From positions 5,315,501 to 5,379,500 of the forward strand of contig NC_019904.1 of the NCBI RefSeq assembly GCF_000325705.1: 64,000 bases of DNA. The letters run 5' to 3'. The stretch comes from Echinicola vietnamensis DSM 17526. Lineage in GTDB: Bacteria; Bacteroidota; Bacteroidia; Cytophagales; Cyclobacteriaceae. Below, piece by piece: positions 53,328 through 62,118 of this stretch. The stretch's first letter is position 1, and each line of letters opens with the position of its first letter. A program made the position numbers and the translations under genes. The notes beneath the pieces are model-generated. The model was given only the letters and a program-made list of their open reading frames with translations, was not told where the DNA came from and did not search any database.

Positions 53328-53642
53328 ATGAAACCCATAAAATCAAATACAACATATCCAAACCTACCACAAAGGTTATTCTGGGATTTCGATTTCGATA
53401 AACTGGATTGGGACAAAAGCTATAGGACAGTCATTGAAAGGGTAATTGAGCGGGGTACTAAAACTGAATGGACTGAAATGACCAGGTATTATGGTAAAAA
53501 CTTAATTAAGTCAACTTTAAAGAACGAGATCAATTATCTTCCTAAATATGCCATTGACTTGGTTGAACAAAATTTTGGATTAAAAAGAACCCAACTTAAA
53601 TGCTACAAAAAGACACAGTCTCGGCATCAACATTGGCTTTGA
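53328..53642 (+). CDS. DUF6922-like protein
   Basis: 104 residues: LPQRLFWDFDFDKLDWDKSY, TEMTRYYGKNLIKSTLKNEI and the Cys/Gln-rich end LKCYKKTQSRHQHWL match the DUF6922 pattern that I know, usually encoded directly before an AbiEii-type nucleotidyltransferase toxin. No toxin gene follows here; the next 280 bases are non-coding. It may be an orphan antitoxin-like partner (inference). Confidence 0.75.
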   Translation: MKPIKSNTTYPNLPQRLFWDFDFDKLDWDKSYRTVIERVIERGTKTEWTEMTRYYGKNLIKSTLKNEINYLPKYAIDLVEQNFGLKRTQLKCYKKTQSRHQHWL

Positions 53643-53809
53643 CCGCTATATTCAGCTTATCCCTTTTCTGAATTTAGGCCTTATATTGGACAAATAACCC
53701 ACTGTATTCCGGACAATGGCTTAGGGGGCCAATCCGCAATCATCAATCCCTATAGTTGATAATGCCACAAGAGGCTCCACTCGCCCACACTTTCAAGAAA
53801 CCATAACTA

Positions 53810-53937
53810 TTTTGTCGCGGAACGCGCTCTCCATTGTTTTTAAACGACAAAAATTTGTCGCGAAAATAGATTTTGCGACAAAAAAATATATTTTTGTCGT
53901 TTAACTGTCGTGAAAACCCATTACTGTCGTGAAAACC
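53810..53937. promoter_or_regulatory. Array of TGTCG / CGACA boxes ahead of the Fic gene
   Basis: Two dyads, CGACAAA-AA-TTTGTCG (53845-53860) and CGACAAAAA-6-TTTTTGTCG (53876-53899), then two direct copies of CTGTCGTGAAAACC at 53905 and 53924 (19 bases apart), plus TTTTGTCGCG at 53810. The last copy includes the GTG start of the Fic gene. This is what an autoregulatory operator array for the Fic protein's own N-terminal winged helix could look like. Confidence 0.65.
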
Positions 53938-55311
53938 GAAAAACAATATCATGCCATTTCTTCCATCCTAAACAGGCATAAGGAGGGTGCTTCAATTGAT
54001 GAAATCAAAAAAGAGCTGGAGTTCGATCTGGCGATAAGAACCCTACAGAGAAGGTTGTCCAAAATGAAAGAACTCGGCATGATCATTACTTCGGGGGAAT
54101 CGAGAGCTACCCGATATCACCTTACCCCAACACCCTTGGCAACTGAAAACAAAAAGGGGGGTACACTCACCACTTCAACTGAATTAATCCAATTTTCAAC
54201 TGACTCCAAGGAAATTCTTTCCATTGTTTCTTTGCCTGAAAACAAAAGAACCCCAGTAGGGTATAACCGAAGATTTTTGGAAACTTATCGACCAAATAAG
54301 GATAGCTACTTGAGCACCGAAGAAAAAGAAAAATTGCATAGCATCGGAAAAACAGGAAAAGACAACTATCCTGCAGGAACCTATGCAAGGGAAATACTAA
54401 ACCGGCTCCTCATCGACTTATCATGGAACTCCAGTAGATTGGAGGGAAATACCTATTCCCTATTGGATACAGAGAGATTGATTCATGAGGGCAAAGCCCC
54501 AGAAAACAAATCAGCGATGGAGACCCAAATGATCCTCAACCATAAAGATGCAATAGAATTCATTGTCCATTCAGATGGATATATCGGTTTCAACCGGTAC
54601 ACGATTTTGAACCTTCATGCCTTGCTGTCCAACAACCTCCTTCCTGATCCTGCTGCCTCAGGCAGGCTAAGGAAATTTGGAGTAGGTATAGGGAGGTCTG
54701 TATTTACTCCCTTGGCTGTACCACAACTCATTGATGAAATGTTTGATATGATTTTGAGCAAAGCGAGCCAAATTGAAGACCCATTTGAACAGGCCTTTTT
54801 TGCCTTGGTCCACTTCCCCTATCTTCAGGCATTTGACGATGTCAACAAATGCGTTTCACGGCTTTCTGCCAATATCCCATTAAACGAACACAACTTGGCG
54901 CCTATATCATTCATTGATGTACCCGAAGATTTATATATCAGCGGCATGTTGGGAGTATATGAACTCAACAGGGTTGAGCTACTCAAAGAAGTGTTCATAT
55001 GGGCTTATGAAAGATCTTCCCTTAGGTACTCCGCCATCCGCCAGTCACTGGGAGAACCCGACTCATTTAGATTAAAATACAGAGAACCGTTACTTAAGGT
55101 CATATCCGAAATCATCGATAAAAGTATGGATCGTGACAAAGCCAATGAATTCATCAGGCAAAAAGCTAAAGAACTTCCGGAAATGGACCAAAACAATTTC
55201 ATTGATACAGTAGAAGCTGAACTTCTGGGACTTCATGAAGGGAACTTTGCCAGATACCGGATCAGGCCGCAAGCCTTTTTGGAGTGGCAAAAACAATGGA
55301 AGCAAAGATAG
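53929..55311 (+). CDS. Fic-family protein with N-terminal winged helix and divergent active site
   Basis: 460 residues from GTG 53929. Residues 1-65 form a winged helix (GASIDEIKKELEFDLAIRTLQRRLSKMKELGMI). The inhibitory motif is present before the Fic core: SSRLEGNTYSLLDTERLIHEG (S-x-x-x-E-G). The active-site loop reads HFPYLQAFDDVNKCVSRLSA instead of HPFxDGNGRxxR; relatives that I know have QPFxDVNKRTSRL, so even within that subclass Arg-Thr has become Cys-Val. AMP transfer is therefore doubtful. The rest (YELNRVELLKEVFIWAYERSS) matches the same subclass. Likely a DNA-binding regulator or a toxin relative. Confidence 0.88.
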   Translation: MKTEKQYHAISSILNRHKEGASIDEIKKELEFDLAIRTLQRRLSKMKELGMIITSGESRATRYHLTPTPLATENKKGGTLTTSTELIQFSTDSKEILSIVSLPENKRTPVGYNRRFLETYRPNKDSYLSTEEKEKLHSIGKTGKDNYPAGTYAREILNRLLIDLSWNSSRLEGNTYSLLDTERLIHEGKAPENKSAMETQMILNHKDAIEFIVHSDGYIGFNRYTILNLHALLSNNLLPDPAASGRLRKFGVGIGRSVFTPLAVPQLIDEMFDMILSKASQIEDPFEQAFFALVHFPYLQAFDDVNKCVSRLSANIPLNEHNLAPISFIDVPEDLYISGMLGVYELNRVELLKEVFIWAYERSSLRYSAIRQSLGEPDSFRLKYREPLLKVISEIIDKSMDRDKANEFIRQKAKELPEMDQNNFIDTVEAELLGLHEGNFARYRIRPQAFLEWQKQWKQR

Positions 55312-55536
55312 TCCTTAATTATTTGTTGCATATCCATTCACATTTACATAAAAAGGAGAGCTTAAACCTCCTTTATCAATCTTTCATGCCAGTAAAACCA
55401 TCACAAATCTTCAAACATGAATGACGAAACTGGTAAGATGGGTCTGTTCATAAATTTCAACCTCTTCCCTTGAGACTGTAATCTAAACTCTGTCTGAGAC
55501 TTTGAAAATCAATTAAAGTTTATAAGATAGAGTGTT

Positions 55537-56459
55537 ATGAGCGAAGAACAAGAATCAGCATTTAAGAAGAAAGTACTTGACCAGTTTTTATCAGGAGAGT
55601 CCCTGTTCGGCAAGAAATGTACGATACGGAGGTCTCCACGCAGGTGATAAGCGATATTACCGACCGTGTCGTCCCGAAAGTCAAGGAGTGGCAGAACAGG
55701 CCGTTGGAAGAGGTCTATTGCATTGTATGGCTTGATGCCATGCACTTCAAGGTACGTGAGGAAGGGAAGGTACGCCATAAGGCCCTATACAATGTATTAG
55801 GGATCAACCGTGAGGGGAAGAAGGAGGTACTGGGCATGTACCTTTCCGAAAGCGAGGGGGCGAACTTCTGGCTACAGGTACTCAGCGATCTACAGCACCG
55901 TGGAGTACAGGATATCCTGATCGCCTGTACCGATAACCTTAAGGGCTTTCCCGAGGCGATCGGGTCGATTTTCCCGAAAACAGAGATCCAGCTCTGCGTG
56001 GTCCACCAGATCCGGAACAGCCTGAAGTACGTGGCCAGCAAAAACCAAAAGGAGTTTGCCGGTGACCTGAAGAAGATCTATAAGGCCGAGACAAAGGACC
56101 TGGCCGAATCGGCATTGTTGGAACTGGAAGAAAAGTGGGGGAAGAAATACCCCATAGTGATCCGTTCCTGGAACGACAACTGGGAGAGGCTGAGTGCCTT
56201 CTTTGCCTATACACCGCCCATCAGGAAGCTGATCTATACCACCAATGCGGTGGAAGGCTTCCATCGGCAGGTAAGAAAGGTGACCAAGACCAAAGGGGCA
56301 TTTACCAGTGACATGGCACTTCTAAAGCTGGTCTATCTGGCCACGCAGCGGATCGAGAAAAAATGGACGACCCCTTTACAGAACTGGAGCTTGACAGTCC
56401 AGCAGTTGGCCATTAAATTTGAGGGGAGGCTCCGGTTGGACATCAATACGGAAACCTAA
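55537..56459 (+). pseudogene. IS256-type transposase lacking most of its N-terminal domain
   Basis: ATG 55537 gives MSEEQESAFKKKVLDQFLSG ESLFGKK, the normal opening, then the frame breaks at ~55615 where the sequence jumps to MYDTEVSTQVISDITDRVVP, which in family members follows ~120 residues later. The remaining 280 residues are intact: VYCIVWLDAMHFKVREEG (first Asp), ILIACTDNLKGFPEAI (second Asp), YTTNAVEGFHRQVRKVTK (Glu). The DNA-binding part is missing, so it is inactive. Confidence 0.88.
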
Positions 56460-56476
56460 TTATTTAGTGAGAATTT

Positions 56477-56512
56477 TTTCCCTTCCCGGGGGCTAGCCCC
56501 CGGGAAGGGAAA
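56477..56512. terminator. 36-base perfect palindrome at the 3' end of the IS256 copy
   Basis: Bases 56477-56512 are a perfect palindrome, TTTCCCTTCCCGGGGGC and its complement around a central TA-containing AG/CT. With adjoining T and A tracts it works as a terminator on both strands. It sits just inside the right inverted repeat. Confidence 0.8.
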
Positions 56513-56531
56513 GGACAGAGTTGAGATAACA

Positions 56532-57208
56532 CTCCCCTTCCCTTTTGGAATAATCCCTGCCTATTTATTTGAATTCGTCATATTGCCATTTCATCGTATT
56601 CCTGTTTTCATCTGTCGCTAAGATGCGTTGTGTAAATGCAATATAATGATTTTTGCAATGGCGGTATCCTTAAATTCTACCAGAAATTTTTATTAACCGA
56701 ATGAGAAAGAAAGCTCCCATGGAATGGCGTTGGGCAAACTATTTCTGAGAAACAGGGCTCCTTCTTAAGTCCGCAACCGGCATATCCCATCTACGTTCAA
56801 GGATCACTGCTTATCCACTGGCCGTGATCCAAGGGGTAGGATCCCGCTCGTTGTCCCTACGCCCGATTTTGGCAAAGGCGGAGGAAGTTTGCTATCGCAG
56901 CACTATTGTGTACGGTTGTTGAATGACCTGCACACCGATGGGCACTGGTATTTCCCGCTCCACAATAACAGCTCTTTCCTATTTAACCCAACCCTTTTCG
57001 CCAGTTCCTCGGGCTTTTTAATAGCTCCATGAAAGCTTTTTACCAAATCCCAATTTCAACACCTTAATCATAAATAGGTTTCATAAATATAGGTATACCT
57101 TCAGTTACACTCTTAGCTGATAAATAGGATGTACAACCACTATGTTGGCTTATACATCCTATTTAATGCCTGGGGAATGTTAAGATTGAATTGTTTAACA
57201 CTAAACTG
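56532..57208. other. Non-coding stretch downstream of the flavohaemoglobin gene
   Basis: No convincing gene. Short protein-like runs on the plus strand (e.g. around 56925-57030, DLHTDGHWYFPLHNNSSFLF) without starts suggest remains of older inserted DNA. The terminator at 57122-57164 belongs to the flavohaemoglobin gene. Confidence 0.5.
57122..57164 (-). terminator. Long hairpin after the flavohaemoglobin gene
   Basis: Perfect 12-base arms AAATAGGATGTA / TACATCCTATTT with a 19-base loop, 45 bases beyond the stop codon. There is only a short T run, so it may stabilise the mRNA 3' end. Confidence 0.55.
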
Positions 57209-58417
57209 TCAATTTACTGGCAAATTGTTGATTTGGGTTTCCAACTCCTCCTTAGGCCCAAAAAACTCAAAATGAACATCTGATATTTTACCTTCATGCT
57301 CTTTCAACAAATCAAGTGCATACGCCATAAAGGATTTTGGCCCGCACATGTAAACATCCGATGGGGAAGATGGAAGGATATCGTTCAATACTTTAGATGT
57401 AAGGTATCCCTTAAAGTCAAATATATCGTTTGACAAGGGTTCTTCATAAATAACCACGGAAGTAACATTGTCTGTTTTTTGACTTTCTATTTCATTTCTG
57501 AAGGCATGTGATTCCGAATTTTTTGCACATTGGACAAAGACAATTTCTCTTTCAGAACCCTTCAGTGATTTATACATACTGATCAAGGGTGTGATCCCAA
57601 CACCTGCTGCCAAGAAGACCAACGGGCCTTTATTGCTATTTAGATAAAATTCACCAGAAGGCATACCCAAGGATAATATATCCCCCTCACCCACTTGATC
57701 ATGAAGATAGTTTGAAACAAGTCCCTTATATTTCCCGGACTCTCTTTTTACGCTAATCCGTAATGCTTCTTTATTCCCATAATCTGACAGGCTATAATTA
57801 CGTGTATGCAGATGATCCGTTCCTGGAATAGAAAGCGTCAAGGATATATATTGGCCCGGTGTAAACTCTGGGAGTCCCGAACCATCGGTTGTATTTAGGT
57901 AAAATGAGGTAATGTGTTTATTTTCTTCGATTTTTCTTACCACCTTAAATTCCTTTTGCCCATTATAACCGTTCATCCTGCTTTTCTGCTCCCTGTATAT
58001 TGAGTCCTCCTTGGCAATAAATATTTCGGCCAGTTCACCATATGCTTCTGCCCAAGCTCCTATTATATCAGGAGTTGCCGCATCACCCAAGACTTCCTTG
58101 ATGGCCCAAAGCAACGTCTCTCCCACTATTGGGTACATTTCCGGGGTAATCGATAGGGAGCTGTGCTTATGTGCTATCGAGTTAACGGCCTGCAGCAAAA
58201 CCTCAGGTGTTTCAATATAAGTTGCATATTGAATAATTGCATTTGCCAATACTTTTGGCTGTGTGCCCTTTACCTGATTGGTCATATTGAAAAGGTTTCG
58301 TAAATCAGGGTGTGTCTCAAACAGTTTTTTGTAGAACACTTTCGTTATTTGTTCCCCATACTCCTTTAATACGGGCGCCGTGGACTTTACAATTTCAATG
58401 GTGGATTTACTTGCCAT
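57209..58417 (-). CDS. hmp: Flavohaemoglobin / nitric oxide dioxygenase
   Basis: 402 residues. Globin domain (1-140): VFYKKLFETHPDLRNLFNM with the distal Tyr, and proximal His in NSIAHKHSSLSITPEMY. Reductase: FAD motif RNYSLSDYG, NAD(P) motif LAAGVGITPLISMY, C-terminal YMCGPKSFM and FEFFGP. It turns NO plus O2 into nitrate using NAD(P)H. Seventy bases downstream of an Rrf2-type regulator on the same strand, the arrangement expected for NO-sensing control. Confidence 0.97.
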   Translation of the reverse strand: MASKSTIEIVKSTAPVLKEYGEQITKVFYKKLFETHPDLRNLFNMTNQVKGTQPKVLANAIIQYATYIETPEVLLQAVNSIAHKHSSLSITPEMYPIVGETLLWAIKEVLGDAATPDIIGAWAEAYGELAEIFIAKEDSIYREQKSRMNGYNGQKEFKVVRKIEENKHITSFYLNTTDGSGLPEFTPGQYISLTLSIPGTDHLHTRNYSLSDYGNKEALRISVKRESGKYKGLVSNYLHDQVGEGDILSLGMPSGEFYLNSNKGPLVFLAAGVGITPLISMYKSLKGSEREIVFVQCAKNSESHAFRNEIESQKTDNVTSVVIYEEPLSNDIFDFKGYLTSKVLNDILPSSPSDVYMCGPKSFMAYALDLLKEHEGKISDVHFEFFGPKEELETQINNLPVN

Positions 58418-58488
58418 AACTGATTTGTTTAGTAATTTATATTTATGATTTTAAGACCTTTTTATCCTTTATTTAGGAAATTTATATT

Positions 58489-58923
58489 TCACCTCTTCAA
58501 AAAGGTTAATCCATTGACTATTTCGTCCGATAAATTTCTTAAAGTTGTATTTTCCAGCAGTTGGTGAATTTGGTTACGTATTTCCATGAACTCAGTATGG
58601 AGAGGGCATGGCTTTTCATTGTTGCAATTCTCTAGTCCTAAAGCACATCCTTTAAATAAGCTATCTCCATCCATGATATGGACAATATCAATTAATCTAA
58701 TATTATTCATTTCACTTTCCCCTACTTCAAAGCCTCCATATGGCCCTTTGATACCCTTCAAAATATTATTTTTGGACAGTTGCTGTAATATTTTAGCGGT
58801 AAAGGCCTCTGGTGAGCCTATTTCCTTGGATATCTCCTTGAGGGATGTTCTGTTACCCATTTGGGATTGGGCAGCGACAAACAAAACTGCTCTAATTGCG
58901 TATTCACAGGCTTTGGAAAACAT
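58489..58923 (-). CDS. Rrf2-family regulator, NsrR-like
   Basis: 144 residues; winged helix MFSKACEYAIRAVLFVAAQS and EISKEIGSPEAFTAKILQQLSKNNIL. Three Cys in KGCALGLENCNNEKPCPLH (spacing C-x6-C-x5-C) could hold an Fe-S cluster as in NsrR/IscR. Together with hmp downstream, an NO sensor is the best reading (inference). A perfect dyad lies 35-60 bases upstream. Confidence 0.92.
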   Translation of the reverse strand: MFSKACEYAIRAVLFVAAQSQMGNRTSLKEISKEIGSPEAFTAKILQQLSKNNILKGIKGPYGGFEVGESEMNNIRLIDIVHIMDGDSLFKGCALGLENCNNEKPCPLHTEFMEIRNQIHQLLENTTLRNLSDEIVNGLTFLKR

Positions 58924-58958
58924 AATTGAATATTAACGTCACAAACATAACCCAATTT

Positions 58959-58984
58959 TATTTCGGATCAAAATATCCGAAATA
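58959..58984. promoter_or_regulatory. Perfect operator dyad ahead of the Rrf2-hmp operon
   Basis: TATTTCGGAT-CAAAAT-ATCCGAAATA: ten-base perfect arms, six-base spacer, 36 bases before the regulator's ATG. Size and symmetry fit an Rrf2 dimer site; autoregulation is inferred. Confidence 0.75.
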
Positions 58985-59417
58985 GGTTTTATTGATTTTC
59001 TTGATCTTTTGGAACAAAAGCATTAAAATTCCGACCATGTCAAGGGAGAAAGAATCTGCAACCACATGGTTGAAGTAGCGAGGCTTGAGGTATTCCAATA
59101 AAAGCTACCATTAAAAAACACTCCCATATGTCCTAAAAACGGGAAGCCTCCAATGGAACCTGGATTACTGAATATGATGAAACAGGCCCCATGATAGCCC
59201 GGGAGATATGCCCCAAGGGGATTTGGCCGCAGAAGTATGGGTTAATTGTGGATAGCTTCCTTGAAGTTACCCACAATTAACCCATATAAACAGTATCCAC
59301 TAATTATACCTGTCCAGTTATAAGTTGTCCAAAAACGGAAAGCCTTCACGCTGGTGAATGCAATTACTTGGTGCCAGTGTATCAGCATGGCAATAAATTA
59401 AATTTCCACTTCCCATA
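58985..59417. other. Non-coding stretch with a long hairpin
   Basis: No gene. It contains a perfect inverted repeat, TATGGGTTAATTGTGG (59236-59251) and its complement (59271-59286), and two similar phrases, GTCCTAAAAACGGGAAGCC near 59131 and GTCCAAAAACGGAAAGCC near 59328, which may mark decayed repeats. Confidence 0.55.
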
Positions 59418-60003
59418 CTAATAACCCAGTTGTTTAACTGTGTTCAAACGATTTTCCAGTGTTTGCTCCAGATTGTGATAGGCTACTTTTCCAATGGCAA
59501 ATCTATTAGGTAAATCTTCTGAGTTTACCATTTCAATGATGCGCTGTGCTACATATTCCGGTGTGTCCAACTCGTCGAAATCAGCATTTTTTATTTTTTC
59601 CCGAACCACATCCGCTGGGGTTTCTGCATATTCTTGCATCAAGCTAGCAGTTTTGGCATTTGCAGCGAACTGTGTGCTTGTAGGGCCTGGTTCAGCAATA
59701 GCAAAAGAAATATTAAAAGGAGCCACTTCTTGTGCAACTGATTCAATAAAACCCTCAATTCCCCATTTTGATGCATGATATACACTAAAACCAGGATAGG
59801 TCACTTGACCTCCTTCGGATGAAACCTGCACAATACGCCCTCCTCCTTGATGGCGGAAATAAGGTAGAAATGCCCTAATGGTCCGTATTGAAGAGATAAG
59901 ATTAGTGTCGATTTGATGTAAGATATCTTCATCCTTAAATTCTTCGGCTGCACCTACTATGCTATATCCTGCATTGTCAACCAAAAAATCAATATGATTA
60001 TCC
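59418..60003 (-). pseudogene. Short-chain dehydrogenase, N terminus lost
   Basis: The recognisable part begins at HIDFLVDNAGYSIVGAAEEF and continues with IVQVSSEGGQVTYPGFSVYHASKWGIEGF (Ser, Tyr-x3-Lys catalytic set) to the stop at 59418, about 190 residues. The Rossmann N terminus (TGxxxGIG) is missing: upstream is the end of the IS1595 element, whose DNA supplies only an out-of-frame extension to 60101. No front half lies beyond the element. Not functional as an NAD(P) enzyme. Confidence 0.88.
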
Positions 60004-60912
60004 GCAATCATGCCAGTATGGATAAATAGCTGCAATGATGAGCCTGTCAAATAGATTTTGGCCGAAATATCTTCTGTTGAGTTTATAACAGAACTCGTCA
60101 AGATAGTTTTGCATCATCCGTTCACTTATCATATGGTATGTCTGCAGGTGTTTCTTTAAGTTACTGATAGCAATGTGTGCCCTTTTGAGGTTGAAATGCC
60201 CCTTTTCTGTCCCCGAGATCTCCTTGACATGCACATCTATACAATTACTCAGGTCTGAGAAGGTGGTGTTCATATCTGTTTGAAGTACGGAGTTTGGGTC
60301 AATAAATTCCTTTACCAAACGCTGGGCTGTTTTCGCCTCCAGGTTCTTTATCTTCTTCATCTTAAAATACCTGCAGCTCTTGTCTGACTTACCGGTTTCA
60401 AGGTCTTCCAAAACAGTTGATTCGGCCATTACGGCCACGGTTGACCGTTTTTGGCTGCCCCTGCCTCTTTTAAGCTTGTGTGGCTTTTTTGTTGCTTTGC
60501 CCACAAAGGCCTCGTCATACTCCACCATGTCCTCAAGGCTGTAAAGATCATCGCGTTTCCCCATTACCTTGCGGAGTTTATGGTACATCCTGAAGACCGG
60601 TTCGTACCGCTTCATGCCCAGCTGTCTTTGCAGTTCAGAAGCACTGAACCCCTTTTTGGTGGCTGTGATGAAGGTCATGGCCAACAACCAGGTCCGGATC
60701 GGAAGGTTACTGTTTTCCATTACCGTTCCGCTTCTGATACTTGTCCTGAAGCTACAGGAAGTGCATTGAAAGGCCTTTTTGTTTGCCAACCAATAATGCC
60801 TGGTACAGTTGCATCTTTTGCAGACAATACCTGCTTGGCTCCTTTTCTGCCTTACAAACTCGATACAGGAAGATTCGTCAGGAAACCGATTGATGAAGTT
60901 GATGATATTCAT
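59998..60912 (-). CDS. IS1595-family transposase
   Basis: 304 residues from ATG 60912 (MNIINFINRFPDESSCIEFV); a GTG eight codons earlier is possible. Zinc ribbon: CKRCNCTRHYWLANKKAFQCTSC. DDE-type domain: MVEYDEAFVGKAT (first Asp), VLQTDMNTTFSDL (second), HFNLKRAHIAISNLKKHLQTYHMI (third region), FCYKLNRRYF. The stop TAA (59998-60000) lies at the very border, formed with flanking DNA after TGCGGA. Otherwise intact. Confidence 0.94.
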   Translation of the reverse strand: MNIINFINRFPDESSCIEFVRQKRSQAGIVCKRCNCTRHYWLANKKAFQCTSCSFRTSIRSGTVMENSNLPIRTWLLAMTFITATKKGFSASELQRQLGMKRYEPVFRMYHKLRKVMGKRDDLYSLEDMVEYDEAFVGKATKKPHKLKRGRGSQKRSTVAVMAESTVLEDLETGKSDKSCRYFKMKKIKNLEAKTAQRLVKEFIDPNSVLQTDMNTTFSDLSNCIDVHVKEISGTEKGHFNLKRAHIAISNLKKHLQTYHMISERMMQNYLDEFCYKLNRRYFGQNLFDRLIIAAIYPYWHDCG

Positions 60913-61022
60913 GGTCAAAACCGTTTGTCTTGACACAATTTATTGAGAGTAATAACTCAATTAAAGCAATTGACACTAACTGTCACTATTAATTTATTTG
61001 GCTACTGGTGCAATTGCGGATA
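59999..61022 (-). mobile_element. IS1595-family insertion sequence at a deletion junction
   Basis: Inverted ends: TATCCGCAATCATGCCAGTA on the left and, inverted, TATCCGCAATTGCACCAGTA on the right. The flanks do not share a target duplication, and they belong to two different broken genes (SDR on the left, Crp on the right). Confidence 0.88.
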
Positions 61023-61129
61023 TACATATACGCTAATTTTTTGGTCTCAAAGAAACTTGGGATAAGTAGTTTGTCCTCATTGGTCAATTCTATTTTTTCT
61101 TCAAGTTGTCCAAAGAGTTCGTCAAACAT
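60989..61129 (-). pseudogene. Crp/Fnr-type regulator, N-terminal fragment
   Basis: ATG 61129 gives MFDELFGQLEEKIELTNEDK then LLIPSFFETKKL, the standard opening of Bacteroidota Crp-like regulators, after which the frame enters the IS1595 right end and stops at 60989. The cyclic-nucleotide and DNA-binding parts are gone. Confidence 0.78.
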
Positions 61130-61171
61130 AATTTCTTAAATGTTGTGTTTTTTCAGCTTGCAGGTAACAAA

Positions 61172-62011
61172 TTACCTGCCCATAGATTTCTTATATGCAC
61201 TCGGGCTAACTCCTTTGTATTTCTTGAACGCTTTGTTCAAATGGCTGGCATCGCTAAAACCAAATTCGTTGGCAATTTCTTTCAGGGTAAGTGTTGGTAC
61301 GGACAAGCGTTTTTCGATCAGTTTTGCACGGTATTCATTAATGTAATCACGGTAACTCATATCGAAATTCCGTTTGAAATAAGCACTGAAATATCCCGGG
61401 GCAATATGGAAATGCCTGGCTATATGTTGTGCAGTCAATAGTTCCGGCTCATAAATATGTTTGTGGATATACGAGATGAGTTCCTCTTTGCCGGGATGCC
61501 CTTTGTCAATCCGGATGCTCAATTTTTGTGCAGCTTCGCGTATCAGCCCGAAAATAGACAACAGTTGGTAATATACCAGTGGCGATGACGCTATATCTTT
61601 CCGGCAATTGTAGGCCACGATATTTTCCACCGTGTTGCGCAAAATGGAAACACAGGGTTCGTCCATTTGCAGTTTTACTTCTTTCAGCATTTTGTTGCGC
61701 ATGATGTCTTCCGGTGATGACAGCAGCAGGGCATCGGGGCGATGCATCTTATGCCCCGAAAAATAGCTGTCCGTAAACTTGATGAACGTAAAGTGGGTTC
61801 GCTTTTTAATGTTGAAAAAATGTTGGTCTTCCGGGCTGATGATAAAAAGATCGCCCGTTTTGTACGTAAAACTGTTATGGTTTAGCTCATGCGTACCATT
61901 TCCCTTTTTGATGTAAACCAGCTCATAATAGGTGTGCAGATGAATGGGTAACGGATAAACATCCGTCTCAAAATCATCAATCTCAAGCGGTTCAAACTGT
62001 GCTTTTCTCAT
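61172..62011 (-). CDS. AraC-family transcriptional regulator
   Basis: 279 residues. N-terminal cupin-type sensing domain: PIHLHTYYELVYIKKGNGTHELN and FIISPEDQHFFNIKKRTHFTFIKF. C-terminal double helix-turn-helix: ELLTAQHIARHFHIAPGYFSAYFKRNFDMSYRDYINEYR and LKEIANEFGFSDASHLNKAFKKYKGVSPSAYKKS. It is divergent from the DoxX-isomerase-MFS genes and probably activates them via sites in the 107-base gap. Confidence 0.95.
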   Translation of the reverse strand: MRKAQFEPLEIDDFETDVYPLPIHLHTYYELVYIKKGNGTHELNHNSFTYKTGDLFIISPEDQHFFNIKKRTHFTFIKFTDSYFSGHKMHRPDALLLSSPEDIMRNKMLKEVKLQMDEPCVSILRNTVENIVAYNCRKDIASSPLVYYQLLSIFGLIREAAQKLSIRIDKGHPGKEELISYIHKHIYEPELLTAQHIARHFHIAPGYFSAYFKRNFDMSYRDYINEYRAKLIEKRLSVPTLTLKEIANEFGFSDASHLNKAFKKYKGVSPSAYKKSMGR

Positions 62012-62027
62012 CGTATTGTATTTGTAT

Positions 62028-62088
62028 CAAATGTACAAATATTTATCGTAAATGTACTAATAGACAAAAACCATATAACGTACATTTA
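62028..62088. promoter_or_regulatory. AraC-type operator half-sites in the divergent gap
   Basis: Direct repeats AAATGTACAAATA (62029) and AAATGTACTAATA (62050) are exactly 21 bases apart, two helical turns, and an inverted third copy GTACATTTA lies at 62080-62088. Direct 21-base-spaced half-sites are typical of AraC regulators. Confidence 0.7.
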
Positions 62089-62118
62089 CAGTTCATTAAA
62101 ATTGTAATTACGCATTTG

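Larger units (their letters stand above)
55477..56531 (+). mobile_element. Internally deleted IS256-family element
   Basis: Inverted ends TGTAATCTAAACTCTGTC (55477-55494) and, inverted, TGTTATCTCAACTCTGTC (56514-56531): 16 of 18 match. The length of 1055 bases is ~300-350 shorter than usual for the family, consistent with the gap in the transposase. No 8-base target duplication is visible at these borders. Confidence 0.85.

Noticed and set aside
53845..53937. Repeated TGTCG boxes considered as a CRISPR or iteron array
   Set aside because: Too few and irregular units, no spacers; no replication gene nearby. An operator array fits better.
55890..56264. Minus-strand frame under the IS256 transposase
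   Set aside because: Antisense shadow of the transposase catalytic domain.
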